A stretch of DNA of 64,000 nt from contig CANPYZ010000010.1 of the NCBI GenBank assembly GCA_947589035.1, positions 1-64,000 on the forward strand. The letters are read 5' to 3'. This DNA comes from an uncultured Clostridia bacterium (GTDB lineage Bacteria > Bacillota > Clostridia > Oscillospirales > Ruminococcaceae). The position numbers and the translations under genes are program-made. Shown in pieces: positions 1 to 7,369 of the stretch. The notes beneath the pieces were generated by a model. That model saw only the letters and a program-made list of their open reading frames with translations. It was not told the origin of the DNA and made no database searches. How positions within the stretch are numbered: the stretch's first letter is position 1; every line of letters begins with the position of its first letter.

Positions 1-633
1 GATATTCTTGTAAATTTTTCCGTCTGAACATATGGCAAGGTCTTTGATACCAACATCAATGCCAATTCCCTGATTTGCTGGCTTTTCCTGTGATTCCTCA
101 CAGTCAATGCCAACGGAAATCCACCAATTCAAGCCGTCAAAAGTAATTCTTGGATTGGAATATTTTGCATCAATGGGGATTCTGCCAGGCTCTGCCAACC
201 TGACAAGATTAAACTTCTGTTTGTTCTTCTTTCGGCTTGTTGTCAGCTTTTCTAATTTTACATGGGTAGAAGTAAAGCTGATTTTGCACGGGTCAGCGTA
301 AAAGCTCGGTTTTGATTTTCGTCTGCTTTTGAATTTCGGAAGTTCTGCAATACCGTTAAAAAATCTCTGATAGGCTGTTACTGCATCTCTGATTGCCTGT
401 TTCGGAATATTATTGCTGTAATCGTTCAGCCACGCATATTCTGGTTGTGTTTTCAACTTTGTAAAAATTCTGCGTAGTTCATGATGAGAAAGAAATGACT
501 TTCCTGCTGCATAATTTTTCTGTTCATAGTCCAATGCCCAATTATATGCAAATCTTACTGTTCCGGCACATGCAAACAATTTTGTTTTCTGCTTGTTATT
601 CGGTAGAAGCATGACTTTGATTGTCTTAATCAT
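1..633 (-). CDS. tnpB: RNA-guided nuclease TnpB, N-terminal part
   Basis: This is the first 211 codons of an OrfB/TnpB protein that runs off the left edge; the family is usually about 370-420 residues. It begins MIKTIKVMLLPN, has the conserved RFAYNWAL and IPKQAIRDAV segments of the TnpB N-terminal domain, and reaches the first RuvC aspartate in GIDVGIKDLAICSDGK about 15 residues before the edge. Family members are RuvC-type nucleases guided by an RNA made from the transposon end. The start overlaps the tnpA stop (ATGATTAA), implying translational coupling. No stop or frameshift is seen in the visible part, although its partner is broken. The RuvC II and III residues and the zinc finger are outside the window. 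Confidence 0.9.
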   Translation of the reverse strand, partial: MIKTIKVMLLPNNKQKTKLFACAGTVRFAYNWALDYEQKNYAAGKSFLSHHELRRIFTKLKTQPEYAWLNDYSNNIPKQAIRDAVTAYQRFFNGIAELPKFKSRRKSKPSFYADPCKISFTSTHVKLEKLTTSRKKNKQKFNLVRLAEPGRIPIDAKYSNPRITFDGLNWWISVGIDCEESQEKPANQGIGIDVGIKDLAICSDGKIYKNI

Positions 634-855
634 TTTCTGTAAGCTCCTTTATCATTTTTTTGGCTTTATTTGCACGCTTTTCTTGTGCAAGTAGGTACGT
701 TCTCATATTTTCTTCCTGTCTTTTCAAATCATCTTCTGCATAATAGCGATAACCATTTGCACTTTTATGATGTGGTATTAACTTACCAGATTTATCCCAA
801 TTCCTTAAAGTTTGTGCAGATACTCCTATAATTGGTGGATTGTGTAATATTTCAT
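627..855 (-). pseudogene. tnpA: Decayed IS607 serine resolvase (tnpA remnant)
   Basis: An intact IS607 TnpA has about 200 residues: a MerR-like helix-turn-helix followed by a serine-recombinase domain. Here an ATG with a good ribosome site (AGG then 8 nt) opens MKYYTIHQ and then hits a stop. In another frame the reading continues as IGVSAQTLRNWDKSGKLIP, the HTH part, to GYRYYAEDDLKRQ. The family text expected between GYRYY and DLERQ, which carries the catalytic serine, is missing. After ENMRTYLLAQ the sequence jumps straight to the C-terminal tail KRANKAKKMIKELTEND. So there is one frameshift and two internal deletions, and the recombinase core is gone. Confidence 0.8.
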
Positions 856-949
856 GACTTTCACCTCAATATATATTATAACATATAAAATTATAAAAGT
901 CAATGCTTTATGACAACGTTTTATAAAAATGTTTTAACTGTTAAACCCC

Positions 950-1522
950 TCACTTTCTCATCTGGTGAATTAAAAATTTCCCTGCTTTCCCTAATGCAAC
1001 TAAAAATTTCATTGCCTGCACGGCAAACTGTTTCATTTTCTTGCAATATTTCCGCAATTCTTCCCTGACTTCCGGCTGGAAAATCAACATTGCCACGCAA
1101 GCCGCATTCACTAAAATTATCATCACAAGATAAATTTTTTTCATTACCCTGCAAAATTTTGCCAAACTGGTTGCATGTTCTTCCCAATAAAGATTCCGGC
1201 GTTCTTTCGGGCTTAAATCCGCATTCTGGGCAATAAATTCCGTGATTTCTGCATAATCTTTAGTATGCACTTGTTCAGCGATTAACGGCGTTTCCCGTAA
1301 AATCATGAAAAAATCACTGGCAATCTGTTCAAAATCCGTCGTTACATTCATGCCAGACTTGAAAATTTTCCTCCGTTTCGTTGCCCCGTAACGCAAAACT
1401 GCACTGCTGAGCGCACCGGAAAGCTGAATCAGCGTTTCTTCCGACAAGGGAAATTCCTGCATAGCGTTTGCGGAATACAGCGCATTAGCGACAACATGCG
1501 CCGCAATCTGATAATTATTCAT
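950..1522 (-). CDS. Small membrane protein of unknown function
   Basis: A 190-residue protein I do not recognise. The start at 1522 is chosen because a GGAGG site lies 7 nt upstream; a longer reading to 1585 would overlap the preceding gene. Residues 1-125 look soluble and helical, with a charged stretch ATKRRKIFKSG near 47-57. One membrane segment lies at about 130-149 (IYLVMIILVNAACVAMLIF), followed by a short basic amphipathic tail. It starts 23 nt after the flavin reductase gene on the same strand, so the two are probably co-transcribed. No motif ties it to redox work. The weakest point of the call is function, not that it is a gene. Confidence 0.7.
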   Translation of the reverse strand: MNNYQIAAHVVANALYSANAMQEFPLSEETLIQLSGALSSAVLRYGATKRRKIFKSGMNVTTDFEQIASDFFMILRETPLIAEQVHTKDYAEITEFIAQNADLSPKERRNLYWEEHATSLAKFCRVMKKIYLVMIILVNAACVAMLIFQPEVREELRKYCKKMKQFAVQAMKFLVALGKAGKFLIHQMRK

Positions 1523-1545
1523 AAAAATTCCTCCTGAATTAAATA

Positions 1546-2109
1546 TTAATGTTTCTTTTTGACCGAAAATCCAAAATTTCCGCATTTTCTGCCGAGGGCG
1601 AAATATTCCCCGTGTGCATAGGCTAATAAGCCCGCTTGCTGAAGATTGAATTTTCCTTTACTGTCAATATATTTTTCTTCTACCTGCACTGCCGTGATGT
1701 TGGCAAGAAACATTGTGTGCGTGCCTAAATGTTTCGTTTCACAGACTTTGCATTCCAGACTGACCGGACATTGTGCCAAAACCGGAACATTTACCGTGCT
1801 GCCCTCCACTAATTCCAGCTGACATGCGGAAATTTTATCCGTATTCGCTCCGGTTTTCATTCCGCAATAATCGGTAATCTTACTCATTGAAGAAGTTGGT
1901 AAATTGATGACAAATTCACGCATTTTACTAATTATTGCATAGGAATGCCTTGACGGACGAACGGAAATATATGTCATTGGCGGATGCGTGCAGACAATGC
2001 CCGTCCATGCAACTGTAAATACATTCGGGTGCCGCATTGTTCCACAGGTGACCAGTGCAGGGGGAACAGGTGCAAGCATTGTACTGCCTTTCCAGATGAC
2101 TTTGCTCAA
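1546..2109 (-). CDS. Flavin reductase family protein (split-barrel FMN-binding)
   Basis: A 187-residue protein with the pattern of the flavin reductase-like split barrel: the N-terminal WKGSTMLAPVPPALVTCG, then FTVAWTGIVCTHPPM and YISVRPSRHSYAII, which line the FMN site in relatives. Family members reduce flavin or carry FMN in small redox enzymes of anaerobes; the actual substrate cannot be told. The start is a TTG codon at 2109, chosen because the family begins with an equivalent of SKVIWKG; the ribosome site in front of it is weak. A cytosolic protein with no signal peptide. A promoter lies 34 nt upstream. Confidence 0.85.
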   Translation of the reverse strand: MSKVIWKGSTMLAPVPPALVTCGTMRHPNVFTVAWTGIVCTHPPMTYISVRPSRHSYAIISKMREFVINLPTSSMSKITDYCGMKTGANTDKISACQLELVEGSTVNVPVLAQCPVSLECKVCETKHLGTHTMFLANITAVQVEEKYIDSKGKFNLQQAGLLAYAHGEYFALGRKCGNFGFSVKKKH

Positions 2110-2142
2110 ATGTTTTCCCCGCTTTCTATGATAGTTTATTTC

Positions 2143-2171
2143 ATTATAACATACTTGAAAAGAAATTGCAA
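2143..2171 (-). promoter_or_regulatory. Promoter of the flavin reductase gene
   Basis: Reading leftward, TTGCAA (2171-2166) and TATAAT (2148-2143) are separated by 17 nt, a sigma-A type promoter for the gene starting at 2109. Confidence 0.6.
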
Positions 2172-2268
2172 TGCTAATCTTGAAATTTTCTCTGAAAACG
2201 TTTGAAAAACGAAATTTTTATGAAAAATAATACGAATTGTAAATTTTTTATTTTTTTTTAAAAAACTG

Positions 2269-2297
2269 TTGCTTTTATTCGAAAAATATGTTATGAT
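2269..2297 (+). promoter_or_regulatory. Promoter of the proline-rich/TPR/AIM24 operon
   Basis: TTGCTT at 2269-2274 and TATGAT at 2292-2297 with a 17-nt spacer. The start codon at 2373 is about 75 nt downstream, preceded by AGGAGG at 2359-2365. An AT-only stretch at about 2241-2265 precedes the -35 box. Confidence 0.6.
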
Positions 2298-2372
2298 ATA
2301 TATGAACAGCTTTGAATCAGGAAGAGTATTCAAGGTACACATATTTTTAAAATCTAAAAGGAGGATTATATT

Positions 2373-4955
2373 ATGCAACTTTTTCTGTACAAAGATCCAA
2401 AAGACAATATTGTTCATGCATCTGCGAACGGGAAAGCTACCGGATGCAGAATTAAACTGAAAAATGCTCCGCAATTCAATCAGGCTGGCACAAGAGATTT
2501 TAATGACCTGATGGATTTTCTGGATGCAGTCAATTGCCAGAACTGCCAAAACGCATTTACGAAAAAAATTCTTGCAGCCGATAACAAGGCAAGACGTGAA
2601 CAAGTTCATGCAGCAAAAAAACAAGCCAAAAGTGGTTACTCTGAAGAAGAAAATAATATGGTCAATCTTGCGGAAGAACAAGAACGCCAGAAAAAACAAC
2701 CTAAATCCGGAAGCCGTCCAGCTCCGCCACCTTCTTCCTCACCACTTCCGCCGCCTTCTACAACATTACCGCCACCGCCTTCTTCTACGACATTACCACC
2801 GCCGGCAGCTTCTACAACGTTACCCCCTCCACCCTCTTCTACAACATTGCCGCCTCCGCCAGAAGCACAACAACAGCCTGCTCCTGCTCCGGCTGTACAG
2901 GCTCCGGAATTAGACGATTCCGCTTTACCAGCTTATGAAGAATGGGTTCCCCCGACAAAAAAGAAAGAACCCACTCCAGAACCTGCGCCGAGTATTGGCA
3001 GTTCGGATATTGATGATTCGTTAGCCGCCTTTATGGTAAAGCCCACCGGCGACCTCACTGCGGCAGCATTCGCTTCCGATACAAGCAAAAATCCTAATGT
3101 TCTTTCTGAACAACCAGTTACGCCTTCTGTACCTTCCGGAAATGGTCTTTTAGATGACACACTTTCTCAATTCGCTTTACCCGGTGCAAATGCACAGCCT
3201 AAACCTGCTCCGGCTAAACCTGAACCCGTTTCCAGTCTTCTTGACGATACTCTCGCACAATTCGCTGTTCCTCCAGTCGGTAATGCTTCTGCTCCGGCTC
3301 AGCCTGAAGCAAATGCTTCCGCTTTACTGGACAATACAATGAAACAATTCGCCGTTCCTCCAGTAAATGCACCTGCTGAACCTGCTTATCAGGCACAAAG
3401 CGTTGATGATTTACTGAAAGAATTTGGTCAGACTCCTGCAAAAGAATCTCAGACACTGGACGAATTATTCGCTAAATATAAAGAATCTTCTGCCGCTCCA
3501 GAACCAGAACCGAAACCAATTATTTCTGATTTTGGCAATTTAGAAGTTCCACAGCTTACTCCGCCTGTTGCTAAACCTCCCGTTGCTGAAGCACCGAAAA
3601 AGCCCGCTCCGGCTAAACCTTCTTCCGCAATGATGAGTGATGCAATGGAATTAGATGGCGTTGCCATGGCTCCCAAAGTGGACAGCAAAGAAGAAGAGGA
3701 AGACGACTATATGTCACTTGTAGTCAATACTCGTCTGGAAGATTATGATGATGACGACGATGATGATTATGATGACTACTATGATGATGACGAAGAAGAA
3801 TATCATGGTTCCAGTTATGCCCCTAAAGATGATGAACCGGAAGAAGAACCAGAACCGGAAGAAAGTGATTATGAACCTCCGAAACCAAAATTGACTAAAC
3901 CCGTTCCGGAAACAGTAAAACCAGCTCCAGAACCGCAAACGTCAAATGTAACAAATACTGACCTGAATGCTGCCGTTTCCGCCGTTTCCGCTGCTGCTTC
4001 CGCTTTATCTGAATCCGCTGCTGTTCCAGAACTACAGCCACAACCACAAACATCAAATGTCACAGCCGCTGACTTAAATGCTGCCGCTGCTGCCGTTGCT
4101 GCTGCTGCTTCTGCTTTAACAGCCGCTGCAAATGCTAATCCGATATTGTCCGGTCTTAGCAGTTTACCAGATTTGCCGGATTTGTCCGATTTAGATATTC
4201 CATCTGTACCGGACATTCCCAGCGTTCCTGATGTTCCGGATATTCCTTCTGTTCCGAGCGTTCCGAATATTCCCGATATTCCTAACCCATTTGAAGCGGA
4301 TTCTAATGCAGATATTCCGGAAGTGCCGACTCTTTCTGTGCCAACAATCAATGATGACATGGACCCGATGATTCCGGTTACACCTACTCCGGCTTACCCC
4401 TACACACAAAGAAGAAGCAGCATTCACACTCCGCAAAGTATGTATATTCCTCCCCAGTCACCGCAATCCGTTTACATTCCGCCACAGCCGCAGTCTGTTT
4501 ACATTCCACCGCAGCCCTATCCGGCACAGTCCGCACATACTCCGAATGTTCACACGGCTAACCCCTATGTCAATAATGCTTCTATGAACTCCATTCATTC
4601 CGTACAGTTCCAGCAAATGCAGCGACAGGCGGCACAACCTCAGCCACCCGTTTCCCAGGGTGTGAGAGTTTCCACAATCGAACAGAAAGCCGTTGTTCCG
4701 GATGCTGTCCGCAATGCGATTGCGAAAACTGCCGCACAAACTCAACACGGAGAAAATATTTTCGACCAGCAAGGCGGAAAAGTAGAAGTCGCTAAAGATA
4801 TTATGTCTGCTCTGAATCAAATGGGCGAAGACACCAGTTCATTCAATCAGCCGAAAAAATCTAATGAACCAGAAGTCACCGGCTTTAAAGAATGGAAACC
4901 GAAAGAAAACAAACGTTCCAATTTCATGAAGGATCTTCATAAAAAAGGATTATAA
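2373..4955 (+). CDS. Large proline-rich, acidic, low-complexity scaffold-like protein
   Basis: 860 residues with no family that I recognise and no signal peptide or membrane segment, so probably cytoplasmic. Residues 1-90 form a small domain (MQLFLYKDPKDN start, a CQNC motif near 55) ending in a charged helix. Then come a PPP-rich tract with repeated TTLPPPP (about 110-168), six short copies resembling LLDDTLxQFAVPP (about 210-370), an aspartate tract EDYDDDDDDDYDDYYDDD near 455-472, a duplicated QTSNV...LNAA alanine-rich segment (about 525-590), PSVPDIP repeats, and YIPPQ repeats near 690-720. The last 50 residues hold SALNQMGED...NEPEVTG...EWKPK, a signature shared with the next gene. First gene of a four-gene operon. 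A multivalent scaffold is my inference from the repeats. Confidence 0.85.
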   Translation: MQLFLYKDPKDNIVHASANGKATGCRIKLKNAPQFNQAGTRDFNDLMDFLDAVNCQNCQNAFTKKILAADNKARREQVHAAKKQAKSGYSEEENNMVNLAEEQERQKKQPKSGSRPAPPPSSSPLPPPSTTLPPPPSSTTLPPPAASTTLPPPPSSTTLPPPPEAQQQPAPAPAVQAPELDDSALPAYEEWVPPTKKKEPTPEPAPSIGSSDIDDSLAAFMVKPTGDLTAAAFASDTSKNPNVLSEQPVTPSVPSGNGLLDDTLSQFALPGANAQPKPAPAKPEPVSSLLDDTLAQFAVPPVGNASAPAQPEANASALLDNTMKQFAVPPVNAPAEPAYQAQSVDDLLKEFGQTPAKESQTLDELFAKYKESSAAPEPEPKPIISDFGNLEVPQLTPPVAKPPVAEAPKKPAPAKPSSAMMSDAMELDGVAMAPKVDSKEEEEDDYMSLVVNTRLEDYDDDDDDDYDDYYDDDEEEYHGSSYAPKDDEPEEEPEPEESDYEPPKPKLTKPVPETVKPAPEPQTSNVTNTDLNAAVSAVSAAASALSESAAVPELQPQPQTSNVTAADLNAAAAAVAAAASALTAAANANPILSGLSSLPDLPDLSDLDIPSVPDIPSVPDVPDIPSVPSVPNIPDIPNPFEADSNADIPEVPTLSVPTINDDMDPMIPVTPTPAYPYTQRRSSIHTPQSMYIPPQSPQSVYIPPQPQSVYIPPQPYPAQSAHTPNVHTANPYVNNASMNSIHSVQFQQMQRQAAQPQPPVSQGVRVSTIEQKAVVPDAVRNAIAKTAAQTQHGENIFDQQGGKVEVAKDIMSALNQMGEDTSSFNQPKKSNEPEVTGFKEWKPKENKRSNFMKDLHKKGL

Positions 4956-4984
4956 TCACCCCGTAATGAAAATTTTACAGCAAG

Positions 4985-5006
4985 GCAATGAGGTTTTCCT
5001 CATTGC
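4985..5006 (+). promoter_or_regulatory. Intergenic hairpin in the proline-rich operon
   Basis: GCAATGAGG, TTTT, CCTCATTGC: a perfect 9-bp stem with a 4-nt loop between the stop at 4955 and the start at 5033. No T-run follows, so it is not a typical terminator; it could be an RNA processing or stabilising site that sets the ratio of the two proteins. Confidence 0.5.
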
Positions 5007-5032
5007 AGGTTGCTGTGGACAGGAGGATTTTT

Positions 5033-5521
5033 ATGCCCGCTATTAAACGTGAAGCCGTTTGCGCTTCTATTCGTAATCAGTTAATGACTGACCCCCAGAA
5101 AGGAACGATTCTGCTTTTGAATCTTCTGAAATTATTCGCTGACAGAAAAGATGACGGGGAATTTGTTCGGGAAATTGCTGAACTCGCCAGTGACCTTGCC
5201 GCTGTGCCGTCTGATTCACCTTATGCCCATTCTCCGTTATTCGCCCAGCCTATGCCAATTCCTTATTTACAGGGAGACAGCAATATTGCCGCTGTGCCGT
5301 CATTTTCTGATTTTAATCCAGGCGAACTGCCACATCCCCCCGCTCCCCCTAAGCCTGAACCGAAACAGAAGGAAATTGCCACTGATGCGCTTTCCGCTCT
5401 GAATCAAATGGGGGAAGATACTACTCAATTTACTAACCGTCAGCGTCCTAATGAACCCAAAATTGAAGGCTACGAAGAGTGGAAACCGAAAAATACAAAA
5501 AAATCTAAACCTAATCACTAA
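5033..5521 (+). CDS. Small paralogue-like protein with the shared C-terminal signature
   Basis: 162 residues, unknown function. The start at 5033 follows AGGAGG by 6 nt; an earlier in-frame ATG at 4988 lies inside a hairpin and lacks a site. The N-terminal half (1-60) is helical (RNQLMTDPQKGTILLLNLLK). The middle is proline-rich (PHPPAPPKPEPKQK, about 100-113). Residues 119-153 read SALNQMGEDT...NEPKIEGYEEWKPK, nearly matching the tail of the 860-residue protein upstream. No signal peptide or membrane segment. The common tail suggests both proteins dock to the same partner, perhaps a product of this operon; that is inference. Confidence 0.85.
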   Translation: MPAIKREAVCASIRNQLMTDPQKGTILLLNLLKLFADRKDDGEFVREIAELASDLAAVPSDSPYAHSPLFAQPMPIPYLQGDSNIAAVPSFSDFNPGELPHPPAPPKPEPKQKEIATDALSALNQMGEDTTQFTNRQRPNEPKIEGYEEWKPKNTKKSKPNH

Positions 5522-5533
5522 TCAGGAGTATTT

Positions 5534-6571
5534 ATGACAGATACAGAAATAAAAGCCATTTTAACTTCCCTTGAAGAAAAACTCACCGGTGATACACTCA
5601 AAGACATGCAATTTCTTCAGGAACAAATGGAACAGTACGCCTCAACGGAAGACGGAAAAGCCGTTACAGATGCAATTCTTGAACTTGCGAAAAGCAAAAT
5701 GCCCGAAAAAGAACGGGAATATTTAAATCAGATGCTTTACATAGAAAATCAGCAGCTTAGTGCTGTTTATCAGGAAGCCCTACAGGCAGCAAATGAACAT
5801 CTGACCGCAAAATCTCTCGAATTAACTCGAAAACTTTACCAGCATATCCGAACATATTTCAAAGAAACTGACACTTCCCGTTTTTTCAGTTTCCGGAATT
5901 TATTGGAATCGAATTTATATTACCAGCTTTATCACCCAACGAAAAATTTACTCAAAACGCCGTTTGATTTCACCAGATATATTAGCTTACATGGCTATAA
6001 TCTCGTTGAACTCCGCCGGACAGAAGAAGCGATTCCTGTTTTACAAGAGGCAATTCGGTTCAATCCGGTAAACCCTGACCCACGTTTCGAATTAGCGGAA
6101 GCCTATAAATTACTTTCCAATCAGAAATTACTTCTGGAAACTATTCGGGAAACACTCCCCGTCTGTACATCTGCCTACGCTTTAGCAAGATGTTACACGA
6201 ATATGGGCTATTACTGCACAGAACGGAAAGATTATTCCAGTGCGATTTGTTTTTATTTCGAAAGTATGGTGATGGAAAAACACCCTGCTGTCCCGGGAGA
6301 ATTGCATAATATTTCTATAATTACCGGAAAACCCATTACTCCCCCGACAAGAAAACAAGTGTTAGCTGCTTTCGAAAAATATAAAATTCAAACAGGTCCT
6401 TATCCTGAAGTTATGCATGTGGCTACTTCTTTGTCTAATCAGGCAATCGAACGGGAAAATTGGGCAGAAGCAGTTTATTATTTGTATGTGATTTACGACA
6501 TCACAAAAGACCCTGCCGCAAAAACAATGTTAGAACATTGTCAGGCTCATCTTGAACAGAAAGCGAATTGA
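5534..6571 (+). CDS. TPR-repeat protein
   Basis: 345 residues, starting 12 nt after the previous stop with an AGGAG site. The clearest tetratricopeptide unit is near residues 155-190: NLVELRRTEEAIPVLQEAIRFNP followed by DPRFELAEAYKLL, with the spacing of a TPR helix pair. Weaker helical pairs flank it (ALARCYTNMGYYCTERKDYSSAICFYFES, about 215-243; ENWAEAVYYLYVIYDI near the end). No signal peptide, so cytoplasmic. TPR domains bind short peptides or extended protein tails, which makes the repeated motifs of the two upstream proteins plausible ligands; this link is inferred from co-location only. Confidence 0.8.
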   Translation: MTDTEIKAILTSLEEKLTGDTLKDMQFLQEQMEQYASTEDGKAVTDAILELAKSKMPEKEREYLNQMLYIENQQLSAVYQEALQAANEHLTAKSLELTRKLYQHIRTYFKETDTSRFFSFRNLLESNLYYQLYHPTKNLLKTPFDFTRYISLHGYNLVELRRTEEAIPVLQEAIRFNPVNPDPRFELAEAYKLLSNQKLLLETIRETLPVCTSAYALARCYTNMGYYCTERKDYSSAICFYFESMVMEKHPAVPGELHNISIITGKPITPPTRKQVLAAFEKYKIQTGPYPEVMHVATSLSNQAIERENWAEAVYYLYVIYDITKDPAAKTMLEHCQAHLEQKAN

Positions 6572-6575
6572 AATT

Positions 6576-7334
6576 ATGGTCAAGACAAATATTATGAAAT
6601 CCACTTCCTGTAGGGGAATTGTGGAAACAGCTGGCTGTTTTTCGTTACTGGAATATTCAAGGGATATTTCCACGAATACAGCACAGGCAGCACAGCAATA
6701 TTATGCTGCACAGATGAACGTCCGCAAAAGGCAAGTTGTTGCCACATTAAACGACAATGGTGTGATTGTACAGGCTGGTGCAATGCAATGGTTTTCCGGC
6801 GCAATAGAAGCCGCAACTAATATTTCCGGTGTGGGCGATTTCGCTAAAAAACTCATTGGCGGGAAAGTTACCGGCGAAAGTGCTGTAAAACCTCGTTACC
6901 AAGGAACTGGAACACTTGTTTTAGAACCGACATACAAGCATATTTTGTTTGAAGACGTTTCCCAATGGAACGGACTTGTCATTGAAGATTCTTTATTTTA
7001 TGCCTGCGAAGATACCGTGGAAATGAAAGTTGTCGCAAGAAATACAATTTCTTCCGCTGCACTCGGCGGGGAAGGATTATTCAATAACTGCCTATTTGGA
7101 AAAGGCGTTGCCGTTCTGGAAAGTCCTGTTCCTCGTGATGAACTAATCGTTATGGAACTGACTGAACCTAATGATGTAGTGAAAATTGACGGTAATATGG
7201 CGATTGCATGGAGCAATTCTTTGAAATTCACCGTTGAAAGAACAACAAAATCGTTAATTGGTTCAGCGGCTTCCGGTGAAGGCTTAGTGAACGTTTACAG
7301 AGGAGCCGGAAAAATTTTAATGGCTCCCGTATAA
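6576..7334 (+). CDS. AIM24 family protein
   Basis: 252 residues resembling the AIM24/DUF124 family, beta-rich proteins of unclear function found in bacteria and, as Aim24, in mitochondria. Typical features are GTGTLVLEPTYKHILFEDV, the glycine-rich SSAALGGEGLFNNCLFGKGVAVLES, and the C-terminal TTKSLIGSAASGEGLVNVYRGAGKILMAPV. The glycine-rich GEG segments are the family hallmark. No signal peptide. The start is uncertain: ATG at 6576 is used, with TTG at 6552 (overlapping the TPR gene) and ATG at 6594 as alternatives; none has a strong ribosome site, suggesting coupling to the TPR gene. Last gene of the operon, followed by a terminator. Confidence 0.85.
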   Translation: MVKTNIMKSTSCRGIVETAGCFSLLEYSRDISTNTAQAAQQYYAAQMNVRKRQVVATLNDNGVIVQAGAMQWFSGAIEAATNISGVGDFAKKLIGGKVTGESAVKPRYQGTGTLVLEPTYKHILFEDVSQWNGLVIEDSLFYACEDTVEMKVVARNTISSAALGGEGLFNNCLFGKGVAVLESPVPRDELIVMELTEPNDVVKIDGNMAIAWSNSLKFTVERTTKSLIGSAASGEGLVNVYRGAGKILMAPV

Positions 7335-7336
7335 GC

Positions 7337-7369
7337 AAAACAGCTCCCTATTTCAGGGGGCTGTTTTTA
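7337..7369 (+). terminator. Terminator of the AIM24 operon
   Basis: AACAGCTCCC and GGGGGCTGTT form a stem around TATTTCA, followed by TTTTT. The stop codon of the convergent GH26 gene lies in the loop, so the hairpin is shared by both 3' ends. Confidence 0.8.

Larger units (their letters stand above)
1..857 (-). mobile_element. IS607-type element, one end only
   Basis: The leftward pair of a short MerR-like/resolvase gene and a tnpB gene overlapping its stop codon is the layout of IS607 family elements. The tnpA side ends near 857. The tnpB side and the far element end lie beyond the window, so the total length and the terminal sequences cannot be given. The resolvase is decayed, so this copy is probably immobile on its own. 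The boundary at 857 is only the start of tnpA, not a mapped element end. Confidence 0.7.

Noticed and set aside
107-301. A 64-codon rightward frame in the IS element
   Set aside because: It lies antisense to tnpB and has no ribosome site or recognisable product.
3869-4360. Open frames on the reverse strand of the proline-rich gene (Ser/Gly-rich and Ile/Phe-rich)
   Set aside because: They mirror the biased codons of the repeats, have no ribosome sites and lie inside a well-supported gene.
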